Positions 23,693-34,396 of a stretch of 64,000 bases of DNA are shown here, in pieces. The stretch's first letter is position 1, and the number at the start of each line of letters is the position of its first letter. Position numbers and translations under genes: made by a program. The stretch is from Silene conica (lineage: Eukaryota > Streptophyta > Magnoliopsida > Caryophyllales > Caryophyllaceae): contig CM055317.2 of the NCBI GenBank assembly GCA_029255685.2, forward strand, positions 68,375,460-68,439,459, read 5' to 3'. The notes beneath the pieces are model-generated. The model saw nothing but the letters and a program-made list of their open reading frames with translations. It searched no databases and was not told the origin of the DNA.

Positions 23693-24369
23693 GACTATTC
23701 AACAATTACACCTAATGTCTAATTATTGAACGGGTACTATTCAAGAATATTCTAAACAAATCAACAACACTAACAATCAACAACAATGCAAATTTTATAT
23801 CAAAAATCAATCGTCCTAAACATCTTAACAACAATATGCGACGGATTTGGGACGAAATTAGCTACTAACCTAATATCACTAACCACCTAACAATACTAAT
23901 TAAACTAATCAAATAACAATTAAACTAAACTAACTATTCTTAATAAAAATAAAAAACAATAATACGGAATTTGCAACGGAATTTTGCGACGGACTAAAAA
24001 TAACTAATTAAGACGGTACATAAATAACGAAAGTTAGTATACATACATTAAGAGAAATGGAGAATGAAGAAGTAAGTGGCGGCGGCAAGGTGGCAGCGGT
24101 GTGGTGGCGGCGGCGGTGAGGTGGAAGGGAGAAGGAGAAAGAGAGGAAGGAGGAGGAAGGAAGGAAGGAGAAGGAGGGAGTGCTCCGGTGAGGTGGCAGG
24201 GTGGCCGGCGGTGTCAGGGGTGGTGGGGTGGGGGGGTGGTGGTGGCGTCGGGGGTGGTGGGTTGGGGTGGTTTTCCTGTTCGTCGAAAAATCGCACTTAG
24301 GGTTTTAGGAGTAATTGAAATCGATTTGGGGGAAAAAAGAAGACCCGCGGGGTCTGTATAAATAAACTT

Positions 24370-24735
24370 TGCAACGGAAATTTGCGACGAAAATTACCTT
24401 GACCAGATTTGCGACGGAAATTCCGTCGCAAATTTTGACTTTTGCGACGGAATTTCCGTCGCAAATCTGGTCAAAGTTTGACCTTGACCAGATTTTGGTC
24501 AAGTCTGGTCAATTTGTTTGCGACGGAAATTCCGTCGCAAAAGTCAATATTTGTGACAGACTTTCCGTCGCAAATTTTCCCGCCATTTGACTTTCACTTC
24601 GTGGGTCTGGGAAATTTAGGTCCGTCGCAAAATTCTGTCGCAAAGAAGAATTCCGTCGCAAAGTCCGTCCCAAAACCCTATTTGCGACGGAATTACTATC
24701 CGTCGCAAATAATCCGTCGCAAGGACAGTATTTTT
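24370..24735. repeat. CACTA-1 right subterminal repeats
   Basis: TTTGCGACGGAA and complement repeated in both orientations up to the element end. Confidence 0.9.
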
Positions 24736-24743
24736 TTGTAGTG

Positions 24744-25737
24744 CCTCATCTACTGCTAGTTTCTGACCAGTAGGAAAGGGAAATCTTGCTGGTTTTGCTT
24801 CAGTCATCTGAGAATCATGGAGTATGTCAACTATGTACTTCCTCTGATTCAATAGAATACCAGATGCTGACCTTGCAACCTCAATACCAAGAAAGTACCT
24901 CAATTCCCCCAAATCCTTGATAGTGAAAGCTTTGTGTAAAAGTTGTTTGATGTTGTGAATTTCTGTCTGGTCACTTCCTGTGATCAGTAAATCATCTACA
25001 TAAACCACAATGACAACAAGAGATGTTGAGTATCCTTTCGTGGAATAAGGAATAATCTGACTTTGCTTGTATATAGCCATTCTGTGTAAGGAATTTGGAC
25101 AATTCAAGATTCCATTGTCTTGATGCTTGCTTAAGACCATACAAAGATCTTTTCAGTAGACAAACATCATTTGGATTGCCTTTATTATAGCCCTCTGGTT
25201 TCCTCATGTATACCTCTTTCTCTAAGAAACCATGTAAGAAGGCAATGTTAATATTTAATTGGTATAATGCCCAATTTCTGGATGCAGCAATTGCTATAAT
25301 ACATCTCACAGTGGTAAACTTGGCTACTCGACTGAAGGTGTGCTTATAATCCTTAACCTCAATTTGACTATAACCCTTGGCTACTAGTCTAGCCTTATAC
25401 CTCTCAATGGATCCATTGGGATTGAACTTAATTTTGTATACCCATTTAGCACCAATAGCTCTTTTTCCAGGTGGCAAAGGTGTAATTATTGAGAGCACAC
25501 ATTAAAACAGGCAGACTTATAGTTGCCAGAATACCCATCTAATTGCAGTACTGCACTCAAGGCAGTATGTTTATCTGAAGCAACAGATACATCTGTGATA
25601 GATGGTGGCACACCTTTGCAATCAAAACCAGTCAATTTGGTAGAGAACTGCCTAGGTCTGGTTGATCTCCTCATGTTGTCTGTCTGATGTTCACTTGCTG
25701 AATTATCACTGGTATCACTGGTTGCAGTGGTATGCAA
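24744..25737 (-). pseudogene. Copia pol: reverse transcriptase part
   Basis: The frame 25498 to 24992 reads LPPGKRAIGAKWVYKIKF and YKARLVAKGYSQ, typical Copia RT, then LLKRSLYGLKQASRQWN. A frameshift near 25050 moves the rest to another frame, with the active-site VVYVDDLLITG (YVDD) and LGELRYFLGIEVARS. Upstream, 25737-25486 is the integrase-RT linker (RRSTRPRQFSTKL), followed by a stop and an apparent deletion of the usual RT start. The pol is not functional. Confidence 0.9.
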
Positions 25738-26418
25738 ACCAGTGGTTGCATTGCTATCAGTGTTGTTTTGTGCAGTATTTCTAGAAGTTGTATTATTGTT
25801 GTGATTATTTGTTATAATAATAGATGATGCCCGTCGTTGAGGGTACCAAAGATAAATTTATAATTCCTAACTTTAACAATAGATAGCGAAAGTCAGGGTC
25901 GAACCACAAGGAGGCGGGGAATGTTTATTGTTGAATGTTAATGTTTAAAGGTAACAAATTTGGGGGTTTTATTGGTTGATTACTATATCTAAGGCAAAGA
26001 TTAAAATAAACAAAAAATAAAAGATGAGAATAAAATATAATAAAAAGGGATGCTAGGATGTTTGGGTAATAAATAGCTAAGGTAAAATAAATCCTAAGGT
26101 CAACATGTATTGCAGTCGCGCAAGGGGGTGTAACATATCTTTTTAGATCTATGCTACCTAATAGCTCCTTTCGGCCTATGCTATTAGTTCCTAGGTCTCA
26201 CAATTATTGGGTGTCAACAATAAGGGTGATTCCTAAATTCCAGGTCACATACCTTTCAGCCTTGAGTAACCTATCCGTCTTAAGGTGTAAACCAATGCCC
26301 TACCCGTATCTTTCAATCTTGGGTAGGTCATTACTAACATCCTACAAGTCTCCTTATGGTCTCATTGCAGGATATTATAATTGACAAGAAAAGACGAAAT
26401 AAGAATACATACGCGGGT

Positions 26419-26451
26419 GGTCGACCGACCAGCTACTCCAGTCGGCCGACC
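26419..26451. repeat. Paired-palindrome module, Athila-1 left LTR, 1
   Basis: GGTCGACCGACC, 9 bases, then AGTCGGCCGACC (first base off). Centres AC and GC. Confidence 0.9.
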
Positions 26452-26459
26452 ACGGCCTC

Positions 26460-26492
26460 GGTCGACCGACCAGCTATTCCGATCGGCCGACC
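26460..26492. repeat. Paired-palindrome module, Athila-1 left LTR, 2
   Basis: GGTCGACCGACC, 9 bases, then GATCGGCCGACC. The right LTR has the intact GGTCGGCCGACC at the second site, so the off-consensus base is a recent change in this copy. Confidence 0.9.
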
Positions 26493-26977
26493 GTGGTCCT
26501 GCTACAGGTCGGTTTTTCGAATTATATTTTCCTATGCATATTATCCCCTACATCCTAACATATGAAAATTAGCTACTCATGATTGTTAAGATGATTATAA
26601 AATTGGGAATAAACATGGAGAACATAGTAAATAATCTAAGCATGCAAGATTCAATAAAGCTTGGGATTCTAACTTAACAATTGTAATAAAAACAAGAACG
26701 ATAATAAAGCAAGATTAAAAGAGTAATTACCACAATTTGGAATTAGGGCAGAAAGAAACTAACTTTATTGATGAATGCTTGGGAACTATTGAAAGATTAC
26801 AAAACTAAAGCTTGAATAAAACTAAGTATGATAAAACTTGATACTAGATGATTCGATGCAAAACTTGATAATAAACCCTAGCTACAAGATTAGCTTATAT
26901 AGGGTAAGAGATTAGAGTTTCCTAAAGACTCTAATTCTAATTTATTTCCGAAAAAGAATCGTATGGGCTTCTGTTGT

Positions 26978-27010
26978 GGTCGGTCGACCTACTATATGGG
27001 TCGGTCGACC
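26978..27010. repeat. Paired-palindrome module, Athila-1 left LTR, 3
   Basis: Two GGTCGGTCGACC copies separated by 9 bases. Confidence 0.95.
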
Positions 27011-27077
27011 GTTTCTTGCTGGGCTTCTTTTATTTCCGGCATTCCTTGAAATTTGGGCTTCATTAAAATTCAGGACT

Positions 27078-27110
27078 GGTCGGCCGACCCGTTTGGGTGG
27101 TCGGTCGACC
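27078..27110. repeat. Paired-palindrome module, Athila-1 left LTR, 4
   Basis: GGTCGGCCGACC (perfect palindrome), 9 bases, then GGTCGGTCGACC. Confidence 0.95.
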
Positions 27111-27380
27111 GCCTCTGTACGGAAATCTTCAGATTTCTCTTGTTTTGACTTTTGGCACTTGACTTTGACTCCAGTTGACTTTCCATTAATTCCCTAATTA
27201 AGCAAAAGACTTGAGGATATGGATTTGGTGCTAAATTGCTTCTTTTCCGCATAAATCTGCAAAAGTGCATAAAAATACGAAAGTACACGATTTGTGGGAA
27301 ATAAAGGCTAAAACATAGTAAATGAGCGACCAAATACCTGTAAAAATAGATGTAAAACATCAGAAAATAGACACGTATCA

Positions 27381-27400
27381 AATTCCCCAAACCAAACCCT
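27381..27400 (-). other. Polypurine tract of Athila-1
   Basis: Read on the minus strand, GGTTTGGGGAATT stands directly before the LTR start TGATACG, as in Athila elements. An identical copy sits at 38948-38967 beyond the right LTR. Confidence 0.8.
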
Positions 27401-28559
27401 TGCTTGCCCTCAAGCAAGAAATAGACTCGATCCTAACTAATGGAACGATTTCAATCTCAGAGCGAAATTTACATGTAAGCCTATACCAATGCCAAGAACA
27501 AAATGAGAAAGTATATACACTACTACAATTTAAGGCTAATAGAACGCCCCTTTAAGAACGGTTAAGCACGGAACCGTTCTGTTTTGTCACTTTATTTTTG
27601 GCGCTTATAGATGACTCCAAAAGAGAACGGTTATTTGTATGAACCGTTCTCGTAGCTTAACAACGAGAACAGTTATGTTTGACCAACCGTCTTAATATAT
27701 CAAAATATTAACAACGAGAACACATATTATGTATAACCGTCTTAATAGATTAATATATTAACAAAGATACCGCTTATTATTTAAGACCGTCCTCTTTATA
27801 AAATAAGATATCATTAAAACAAGAGGACGCTAATTATTCTATTATGTATGACCGTCTTAATATAGTAATATATTAAGAAAGCCACATAGGTAACGCTGAG
27901 CGTTCGAGAAAAGAAACTCTCACTACTACAAAGTGAGCCTATTGCAACATTTTATGTGCAACACTTTCGTTTTTTTGTTGCAATTTAGAGTTGATAGAGA
28001 TTTATGCAATAATTTGCTTAAGAATGTTGCCTACACTTATCTTTTACAACATTCTTCTTTAAGTGTTTCACTAATTATTATATATTGCAACATTTCTACC
28101 AAATGTTGTCATCAAAGACATGAAATCATCAATAACTTTTATTTAATCTCGGTGTTAGGCGCAAAAATAGTGACAAATGTATTTTTAGCGGGAATTTTAA
28201 ATTTTGGCAACTCACCTAGTATTAATAAGATGATACTACGTAGATCCTGGAAATGGGTCATTCGGGTTGAGTCACATCGGGTCAGATCATTTCGGGTCAA
28301 TAACTTATATGGTCACATTGGGTCTGGTCATTTTAAGGTCGGGTCACTTCGTATCGGGTAATTGAACAAAGAGACCGGGTAATATCCAGAACCGTTCTCC
28401 TTGAAACAACAAAGAAGACGGTCTCTTTAACCAACCCGTTCTCTTTGTAAATCCCTAAATTAACCTGCCATTCACTCTTCCACCAGTTTCTTTTAATCAA
28501 CAATAAACACCCCCTTGCCTCAAACAACCGTACTCTTCCATCATTTTCTTTCAAACAAT

Positions 28560-28678
28560 AATTAACTTTTGATTTTTAGTCTTCTCGCAAATTGCTATTT
28601 GTGGTCGCTTGCACTCCACCACCTTGTTGTCCCCGGCCGCTCGACGGTCATCGTTGTCGATAGTTTTTGCTGCTGGTA
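28560..28678 (+). other. Exon-like piece with splice donor inside CACTA-2
   Basis: A GC-richer stretch before GCTG|GTAAGACC looks like the 5' leader exon of a captured plant gene. It has no recognisable protein. It lies upstream of the MSH6 piece in the same orientation and might supply a 5' end for a transcript. Confidence 0.4.
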
Positions 28679-29044
28679 AGACCATTTTTAGTACTCTTCA
28701 ATGTTTGCTTTAATACAATACTACAATTGAGATTATATCTTCTGATTAATTCGTTTAATTACAACCTTTAAGACAATATCTATGGCTTAAACATGGAACC
28801 CCATGTATAAATAAATTAATGATGGTGATGATAGGGCCAGGTTTAGTATTTGATGATGTTAAGATTTAGTATTTGTGCAGTTGTACCCGAAATTTTTAAT
28901 TTGTTTGTTCATACCGGGTACGGAGTATAATTTTAGACAGTTTTAGGGGCTTGATCTTTTAAGCTATGGTGATTGAAATATAGGGGTTTGGTGAATTTAT
29001 CACAACAATGGTTGGGATGGAGAGGATCAGGAGATTTGTGGTAC

Positions 29045-29475
29045 TTCTCATTTTTTATGGTACAGAGATCGTCATCGGGATACGAAGAGGAGACTCTCGA
29101 GTCTTCCACATTATGATCCGAAAACCATTTATTTGCCCCCTCAATTTCGGAAAAGTCTCACTGGTGGTCAGGTAATTACATTGTTAATTAGCTATCATCT
29201 ATCTGAGGTTATATATATGCATTTAAAGTCGTTTGATATTAAAATGTTTTGCTCATATATAGAGACAATGGTGGGAGTTTAAGTCAAAGCATATGGACAA
29301 AGACATGTTCTTTAAGGTTGTAAATATGTGAGTTTGTTTATTAAAATATCAGTCTACTTGCCAGCAATACTAGTGTATTGATTGTTATTTTAAATGTTTC
29401 ATATGGGAAATTTTACGAGTTTTCGAAATGGATGCCTATGTTGGTGTGAAATATCTCGATCATCGGTATATGAAG
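29045..29475 (+). pseudogene. MSH6: MSH6 gene fragment captured by CACTA-2
   Basis: Three exons with introns kept. Exon 1 ends HYDPKTIYLPPQFRKSLTGGQ|GT at 29171; exon 2 (29263-29319) reads RQWWEFKSKHMDKDMFFKV|GT; exon 3 (about 29405-29475) reads GKFYEF, EMDAYVGVKYLDHRYMK. This is the start of the MutS domain I of plant MSH6, the mismatch-recognition subunit that pairs with MSH2 in the nucleus; the stretch includes the GKFYE(L/F)FE loop that reads mismatches. Exon 3 has lost one T in the TTTTTC of GKFYEFF, and its acceptor AG appears altered (CATATGGG). It cannot encode a repair protein. Confidence 0.9.
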
Positions 29476-30644
29476 GTGCGCATTCTGCTCATTACTTTGC
29501 CATGTTTAATGTTTACTCTAATCTCATTAATCCAAAACATTATGCAGTTGGTTTTACATATTCAAATCGCATTTAACTTACACTCTTTGTCCTTTTTTTA
29601 CCGTTTCCATAAAGTATGGATGCAATTCTTGAAGGCACAAATTATACTCAAATAACCTAAAGAAAATGGAGCAAGCATCTTTAAAGTTGCAGGTAAGTTG
29701 TCCTTTGGGGTAATCTCTAATGAATCTTTGTCTCTTTTTACTCTTGCAATGTTCAAGTACACTTCAGTCATTTATATACCAAGAGTTTTATAATACATGA
29801 GGTTGAAATTTAGAGTTGGTACAAATAATTGGTTTACTGAAAGCTTCAGTGTCACTCATGCTCCATCAGTGTCATGGTTTGAGTTTTTTCTATGTGTGGC
29901 AAATATTTCAGCTTCCGCAGATGAATTTATGTTTATGTATTAAAGTATCAAACCAATAGTGATGTACAAGTGTTTGTTTCTTCATACAGTCAGGCTATAA
30001 CTGTTACAGTCGGTAGCATGTGCCTTCTATTGTATGAAGCTAATGATGTCGTTATGTTGTCTTCCGCCTTTGTGGAATGATGTAGTCCAGTACTTTGAAC
30101 ATCAAATTATTTCATAGATTTTTCATCATTATTGGAGACTTTATAAACTAATTTAATTATACGCCCTCCGTCTTAATCAATAATTTACTTTTACTTTATT
30201 TGTCCCTCAGTATGTGAACGAAAACTATTAACTGCGTAGCTTTTTCTAAGAACTTGTTAATTATCGCCTTGATAGTCCATACTCCCTGACTATATTTGTA
30301 AAAAGCTAGGAGGGGTACTCCAAAAACTACAATAATGTTCATTGAGGACATTTTTACGCGCATCTATGGCTAGAACATTGACAACACCATTGGTTTCTCT
30401 TGGGTGGAAGTTAACATTCACAATATTTATCTGTCATCCATTCCCCGCATTCGTGAATAACATTGGAAGGCTACGGTTGGATTTTGGACCCAAAACTTTA
30501 ATAGATCAACGTGGTTTCGGCATCGCCAGTACCTGATTACTTATTGATGGTGCATACATACGCTGTACTTTGTTTACTGTTTTTTCATTCCTTGAGTCTG
30601 GAACTTTTTTATGTTTTAGCTTGTAGAGAACAACAACTATACTA

Positions 30645-30772
30645 GGCCGAGTGTCCGGTGGTGTCATTTGTGAATGGGGCATGGGTTAATCTGCACAGTA
30701 CTTATTCTGCCTCAGAACTTTCTTCAAAGTGCCTACAAGGCTGATGCTAATGCTCTTGATTTCCAGAACAAG
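30645..30772 (+). pseudogene. Serpin-like exon fragment captured by CACTA-2
   Basis: One frame reads SFVNGAWVN and, after a frame change, SAYKADANALDFQNK|GT. Plant serpins have FVNGVWVD...SYKA...VDFQTKA in this order, ending an exon. The match is short and frameshifted, so the assignment is tentative. No reactive-centre loop is present. Confidence 0.5.
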
Positions 30773-31370
30773 GTAGCAACAGTTTTATGCCTTAGTGAAG
30801 GGTATTACATCGTCCGTTATTTAACTAATTTTGTGTAAGGTCTCATGTTGAAGTTATTGTCAAATTCACCCCGCTTGAGTGTTTGTGGTATGCACATACC
30901 TCTCAAGTCCCAGAGTAATAACTTAGTATACTAAATCTCAGTTTGAGACTTGAACTTGTAATTATTGTTGCGTCTTGGTCAGGTTTGTGGCGCCATAAAA
31001 ACCGCATCAAAATTTTATGTTTGGGGCAGACTTGATTTTTGGGAAGAAACTTCAATTATCATCCTTCCGCGACTATTTGAAAGAAAAAGGAACCGTGCAG
31101 ATGTTTTCGGTGGGTCGTGAGAAAGCACTAGAAGTACAGGTAATTCTAAATCTACAGTCCTTTCATTGTGATTAACTGTAAAACATTGATGAATTAGATA
31201 CGACTAAAGCTGCATAACGTCTGTTTTATGGGTTTAGATATCAAAAAAATTATACAGGTAGGAACGGCTAAGAGTTCTATACCAGTTGTTACATGCACAG
31301 CCTTTTCTGTTATAGCTTCTACCTTGTGCCTTATTCCGACTCGCTGAGTTTGAATTGTGTACTGCAAATT

Positions 31371-31706
31371 GAGTTTAAGGAAAAAGAGGTGGTTAAGGCT
31401 GCCGAAATATTTACTACCCTTGGTTATCGAAAAATTGAAGCAGGTAAAAGAGCAATATGATATTATTTTATATTTAATATGCATTTGTAGTTCTGATGGT
31501 ATTGGTATGCATATACATCAGAGCATTCTTAAAGAAACCAAATACTGATGTTCTGTGATCATTTTTCGGCTTTTCAAGGTACTAAATTGGCTGAGGAGTG
31601 TTGCAAATATTGAGCTGAAAATACTAAGGCTGCATCTACCTATGGAGATGCTTGGAAACATGTGGAGAAAGAGCAAGAAGACTTGAACAAACTGCTGTTA
31701 TCTCAG
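31371..31706 (+). pseudogene. SH3P/BAR-protein-like exon fragments captured by CACTA-2
   Basis: Exon pieces 31371-31443 (EVVKAAEIFTTLGYRKIEA-G|GT) and 31579-31706 (TKLAEECCKY, stop, AENTKAASTYGDAWKHVEKE, LNKLLLSQ|GT) join in phase across a GT-AG intron. TKL(S/A)E..(R/C)KYG.EN and a later (M/V)EKE are features of the BAR domain of plant SH3-domain proteins (SH3P). A TGA replaces the expected glycine codon after KY. Tentative. Confidence 0.45.
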
Positions 31707-33031
31707 GTAGTTAGATCATACAACCCTACTATATATAGTTCAACTTAACGCCCAAAGACATACGGTTTAGCAAATTGACGAGGTGCACAATATTTGGGCT
31801 AATTCACTCTCAATTTTAATCCGACAAGTACTAGTGGATGAAGACGATGATTTCCTTATGTTCAATTATTTTTGCCCTTGGATGCGACTAAGTGATGAGG
31901 ATTGAAGGATTTTTATTTATGTTTTGCATGTATTTTTGATATTTATAGTCTCAAGACTATTAAAAACACGACAAGTCTTTGTATTTTTTTCAAGAATTAA
32001 TCATTTATGAATTCAAATTAAATCTAAAGGTTTTTGTTGCGTAACACATGCTTGAGTTTCTGAATTGTATTGCAGGTTTAATTCATATGAGATATACGAT
32101 TCAATCGTGTAGGGTTACGAAAAAACCAAAATTATTAAAAAAAAATGTTGGAACAACGAGAACGGTTCTTTGTATAGAATGTTCTCTCTGAAACTAACAA
32201 CGAGAACGGTTTCTTGTATAGATTGTTCTTGTTGAAAAGGTAAAATAAAGCGCCAAATAAATCATAATTTTATCAAAGAGACCGGGTCTCTGTATAAACG
32301 TCCTCTATAATATATCAACGAGAACGGTTCTGATATCAAAGAGAACGGTTCTAGAGCACAACCGTTCTCTTTGAAATATCAAAGAGACTGGGTTGACTTT
32401 ATTTTAACCGTTCTCTTTGATCAACGAGAACGCCTGGCCACAGGACGGTCCAAAACAGCTTTAAGAACGCTTTCTAACCGTTCTCGTTGATCAAATTTGT
32501 AGTAGTGATAAATCATGCAAACGAGTTATAGTGTCGTCAAACTTGCAACACTAGAGACTATAGAGACTTTATACTATGGACTCTCGCGGTACGCTCGAGA
32601 CACTCATGAAGCAAAGGGTGAGTATAAGTAAAAGATAGAAAGAAGTAATTTTGTAGAGACACTCACCTAACTGCGACCCATGAAAACATGCCTGCAATCT
32701 AACATGAACAAGAATTCTACAACTTTGTATAACAATCTCATTTAAATGGCCTAGATATACGCAATTGGGGCAATGAAAGATATGTGAGGTAAAAGGTAAA
32801 AAGTGGTTAAGATGTTTTTGGGTATGTGGGGTTAGTAGCCAAGCTAGTAAAACCGGTTCCCAACAACATATTTCACAACTTTTGATATTAAGAAAGTGCT
32901 CCTTTTGTAGCACAACTCTCACATTAAATATAAGAAAGGACTCCCAAATATTTTTGAATGGGGTACGGGAGTGATAACACATAAAAGAAAGGGATTTTTG
33001 GAACGAAATTTGCATTTTGATTCCGCCAGGT

Positions 33032-33064
33032 GGTCGGCCGACCCATGAAAGTGGTCGGTCGACT
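33032..33064. repeat. Paired-palindrome module, Athila-1 interior
   Basis: GGTCGGCCGACC, 9 bases, GGTCGGTCGACT. Athila-2 has a module at the comparable place (53032). Confidence 0.9.
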
Positions 33065-34084
33065 GGCTCTGTATGTTTTTGACTTTTTCGTTTTTCTTCT
33101 TTCCTTTTTTTTTTTCTTTTCTGGATCTTTCTGTTCTTCTTCTTTTCTTTCTTTCTTTTCTCTTTTTTTTGTTCAAGATAGCATATAAACCAAGATGCCT
33201 CAAAATACAATCCAATGACCACAAATACTAGCTTGGAAGGGTAGGCTAAGTATGGGATGTAGTTTTGGGGGAATAAAAAGGCAATTCTGGCTATGTAAGG
33301 CTTATGGGTAAATATGAGAAAAGGGATCCCAAATGCACGTATCAAGACTCACAAAACGAGATAGTAAAACAAGTATATAGCAATTCAAGTTCATGTTTAT
33401 GCATATTGATGTAACATGTTCCAAGGGGAGTACTACTCACATCCTAGACAACTGGTTTAAGAATGAAACCAGGAAATAAGCTCTAAACCTTAGAATGTAT
33501 AGTAGGTTGCCAAGGTATAAGTCAAGTCTCAAGATATGCAAGTTGACAAAAACTCGTAGATATGCGAAAGACTCTCATACTAAAACAAGTTGACAAGGCA
33601 AGGTAAAGATATAAACATGTAAGATGGCTAAATCATCCTTGAAATACTTTCGTTCCGACTCGACCTATATGCTAAAATAAACGTGCATTTTTTTGGAATT
33701 TTTGAATTTTTTTAATTTTTTCTTGGATTTTTTTTTTGTATATGCAAGGAAGATAAAGAAAAGAAAAATGCAAGACAGAAATGCAAATAAACGTGTGACA
33801 AAATGCAATGCATGTGACACGAAACCATTCCCCAAACCAACCCGCACAATGTCCCCATTGTGCATTAGCCTAAGTAAAGGTTTCACAAAATTAAAAGACA
33901 AATGCAAGTAAAATAAAAACTAAGGAAAAACTGGAAAGAACTCACTGGGTTAATAGATGTATGAGAAAAACCTCCCCAAACCAGCGTAAGCTGGGAGGTT
34001 TTGGTGGCCAGCAGTGCCACTCAAGTATCCAAGTCAATTTCGCGATTTCCGAGGAAGAGAAACGAAAGACTACAGCGGAGAGCA

Positions 34085-34117
34085 GGTCGACCGACCGGTG
34101 TAACAGGTCGACCGACC
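34085..34117. repeat. Paired-palindrome module, Athila-1 interior
   Basis: GGTCGACCGACC twice with 9 bases between. It lies just downstream of the gag ORF in element sense. Confidence 0.9.
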
Positions 34118-34156
34118 TCCTGTGAATCACAGAAGGATCAGCGATACAGCGACTCT

Positions 34157-34189
34157 GGTCGACCGACTGATGTTTCTGGTCGGTCGACC
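34157..34189. repeat. Paired-palindrome module, Athila-1 interior
   Basis: GGTCGACCGACT, 9 bases, GGTCGGTCGACC. Confidence 0.9.
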
Positions 34190-34396
34190 CTCTGCGTCCT
34201 GGAGGTCTTCATTTCTTCGTAAATCCTGAAAAAACAAGAAAATATGTGCGCCCAACAATGCGCGAGATGCCCGAAACGATTCTTAAAGTTTAACTACTCA
34301 AACATAAAGGAAAGGATCTAAAACTACTAGCAAACAAAATTAAAAAGTCTCACACAACATAAAATAAATTGTCTTAAAACTGCAACTTAAAAACAA

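Larger units (their letters stand above)
20683..24743 (-). mobile_element. CACTA-1 (EnSpm/CACTA) transposon
   Basis: The ends are CACTACAAAACAA and TTTTTTTGTAGTG with a 3-bp duplication CCT on both sides; excision in silico restores the Copia RT frame exactly. Both ends carry many direct and inverted copies of TTTGCGACGGA(A), the subterminal repeats that a CACTA transposase would bind. Remnants of transposase genes lie on the minus strand. It is 4,061 bp, shorter than an autonomous element, and the tnp2 gene is broken. Confidence 0.95.
25825..27380 (-). repeat. Athila-1 left (3') LTR
   Basis: 1,556 bp, TGATGCCCG...ACGTATCA. It differs from the right LTR at about 10 sites plus one 1-bp indel by eye (about 0.7%), so the insertion is young. 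It contains four paired-palindrome modules. Confidence 0.95.
27518..32507 (+). mobile_element. CACTA-2: non-autonomous CACTA with captured gene fragments
   Basis: The ends CACTACTACAA and TTTGTAGTAGTG are flanked by ATA on both sides. The uninterrupted target is preserved in the second Athila tail at about 39080-39083 (GTATATAAATCATGC), which proves the boundaries. The first and last 400 bp carry subterminal repeats of GAGAACGGTT/AACCGTTCTC. No transposase is seen. The middle, about 28560-31710, contains exon-intron pieces of unrelated host genes, all in plus orientation. Confidence 0.95.
32508..34396 (-). other. Athila-1 3' untranslated interior
   Basis: Non-coding Athila interior between CACTA-2 and the gag ORF. 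It contains pyrimidine-rich stretches (33080-33175, 33690-33745) and three paired-palindrome modules. No env-like ORF and no pol remains. Confidence 0.7.

Noticed and set aside
24076-24361. Glycine- and arginine-rich open frames
   Set aside because: Low-complexity GGN/AGG sequence in CACTA-1, open in several frames by composition; no domain.
26419-27110. A CRISPR-like array (regular repeats with unique spacers)
   Set aside because: Short palindromes with 9-base spacers, pairs not arrays, in a plant retrotransposon; no cas genes.
27925-27960. A second CACTA element nested in CACTA-2 (CACTACTACAAAG)
   Set aside because: Only the left end is visible; no matching right end with a target duplication was found.
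30342-30536. A captured gene coding for FTRIYG...NTIGFSWVEV
   Set aside because: The frame looks exon-like but I cannot match it to any family; left unassigned.
32569-33345. Open frame of 258 codons in the Athila-1 interior
   Set aside because: It has a long K/E/R low-complexity part from a T/C-rich tract and no Athila protein similarity; probably chance.
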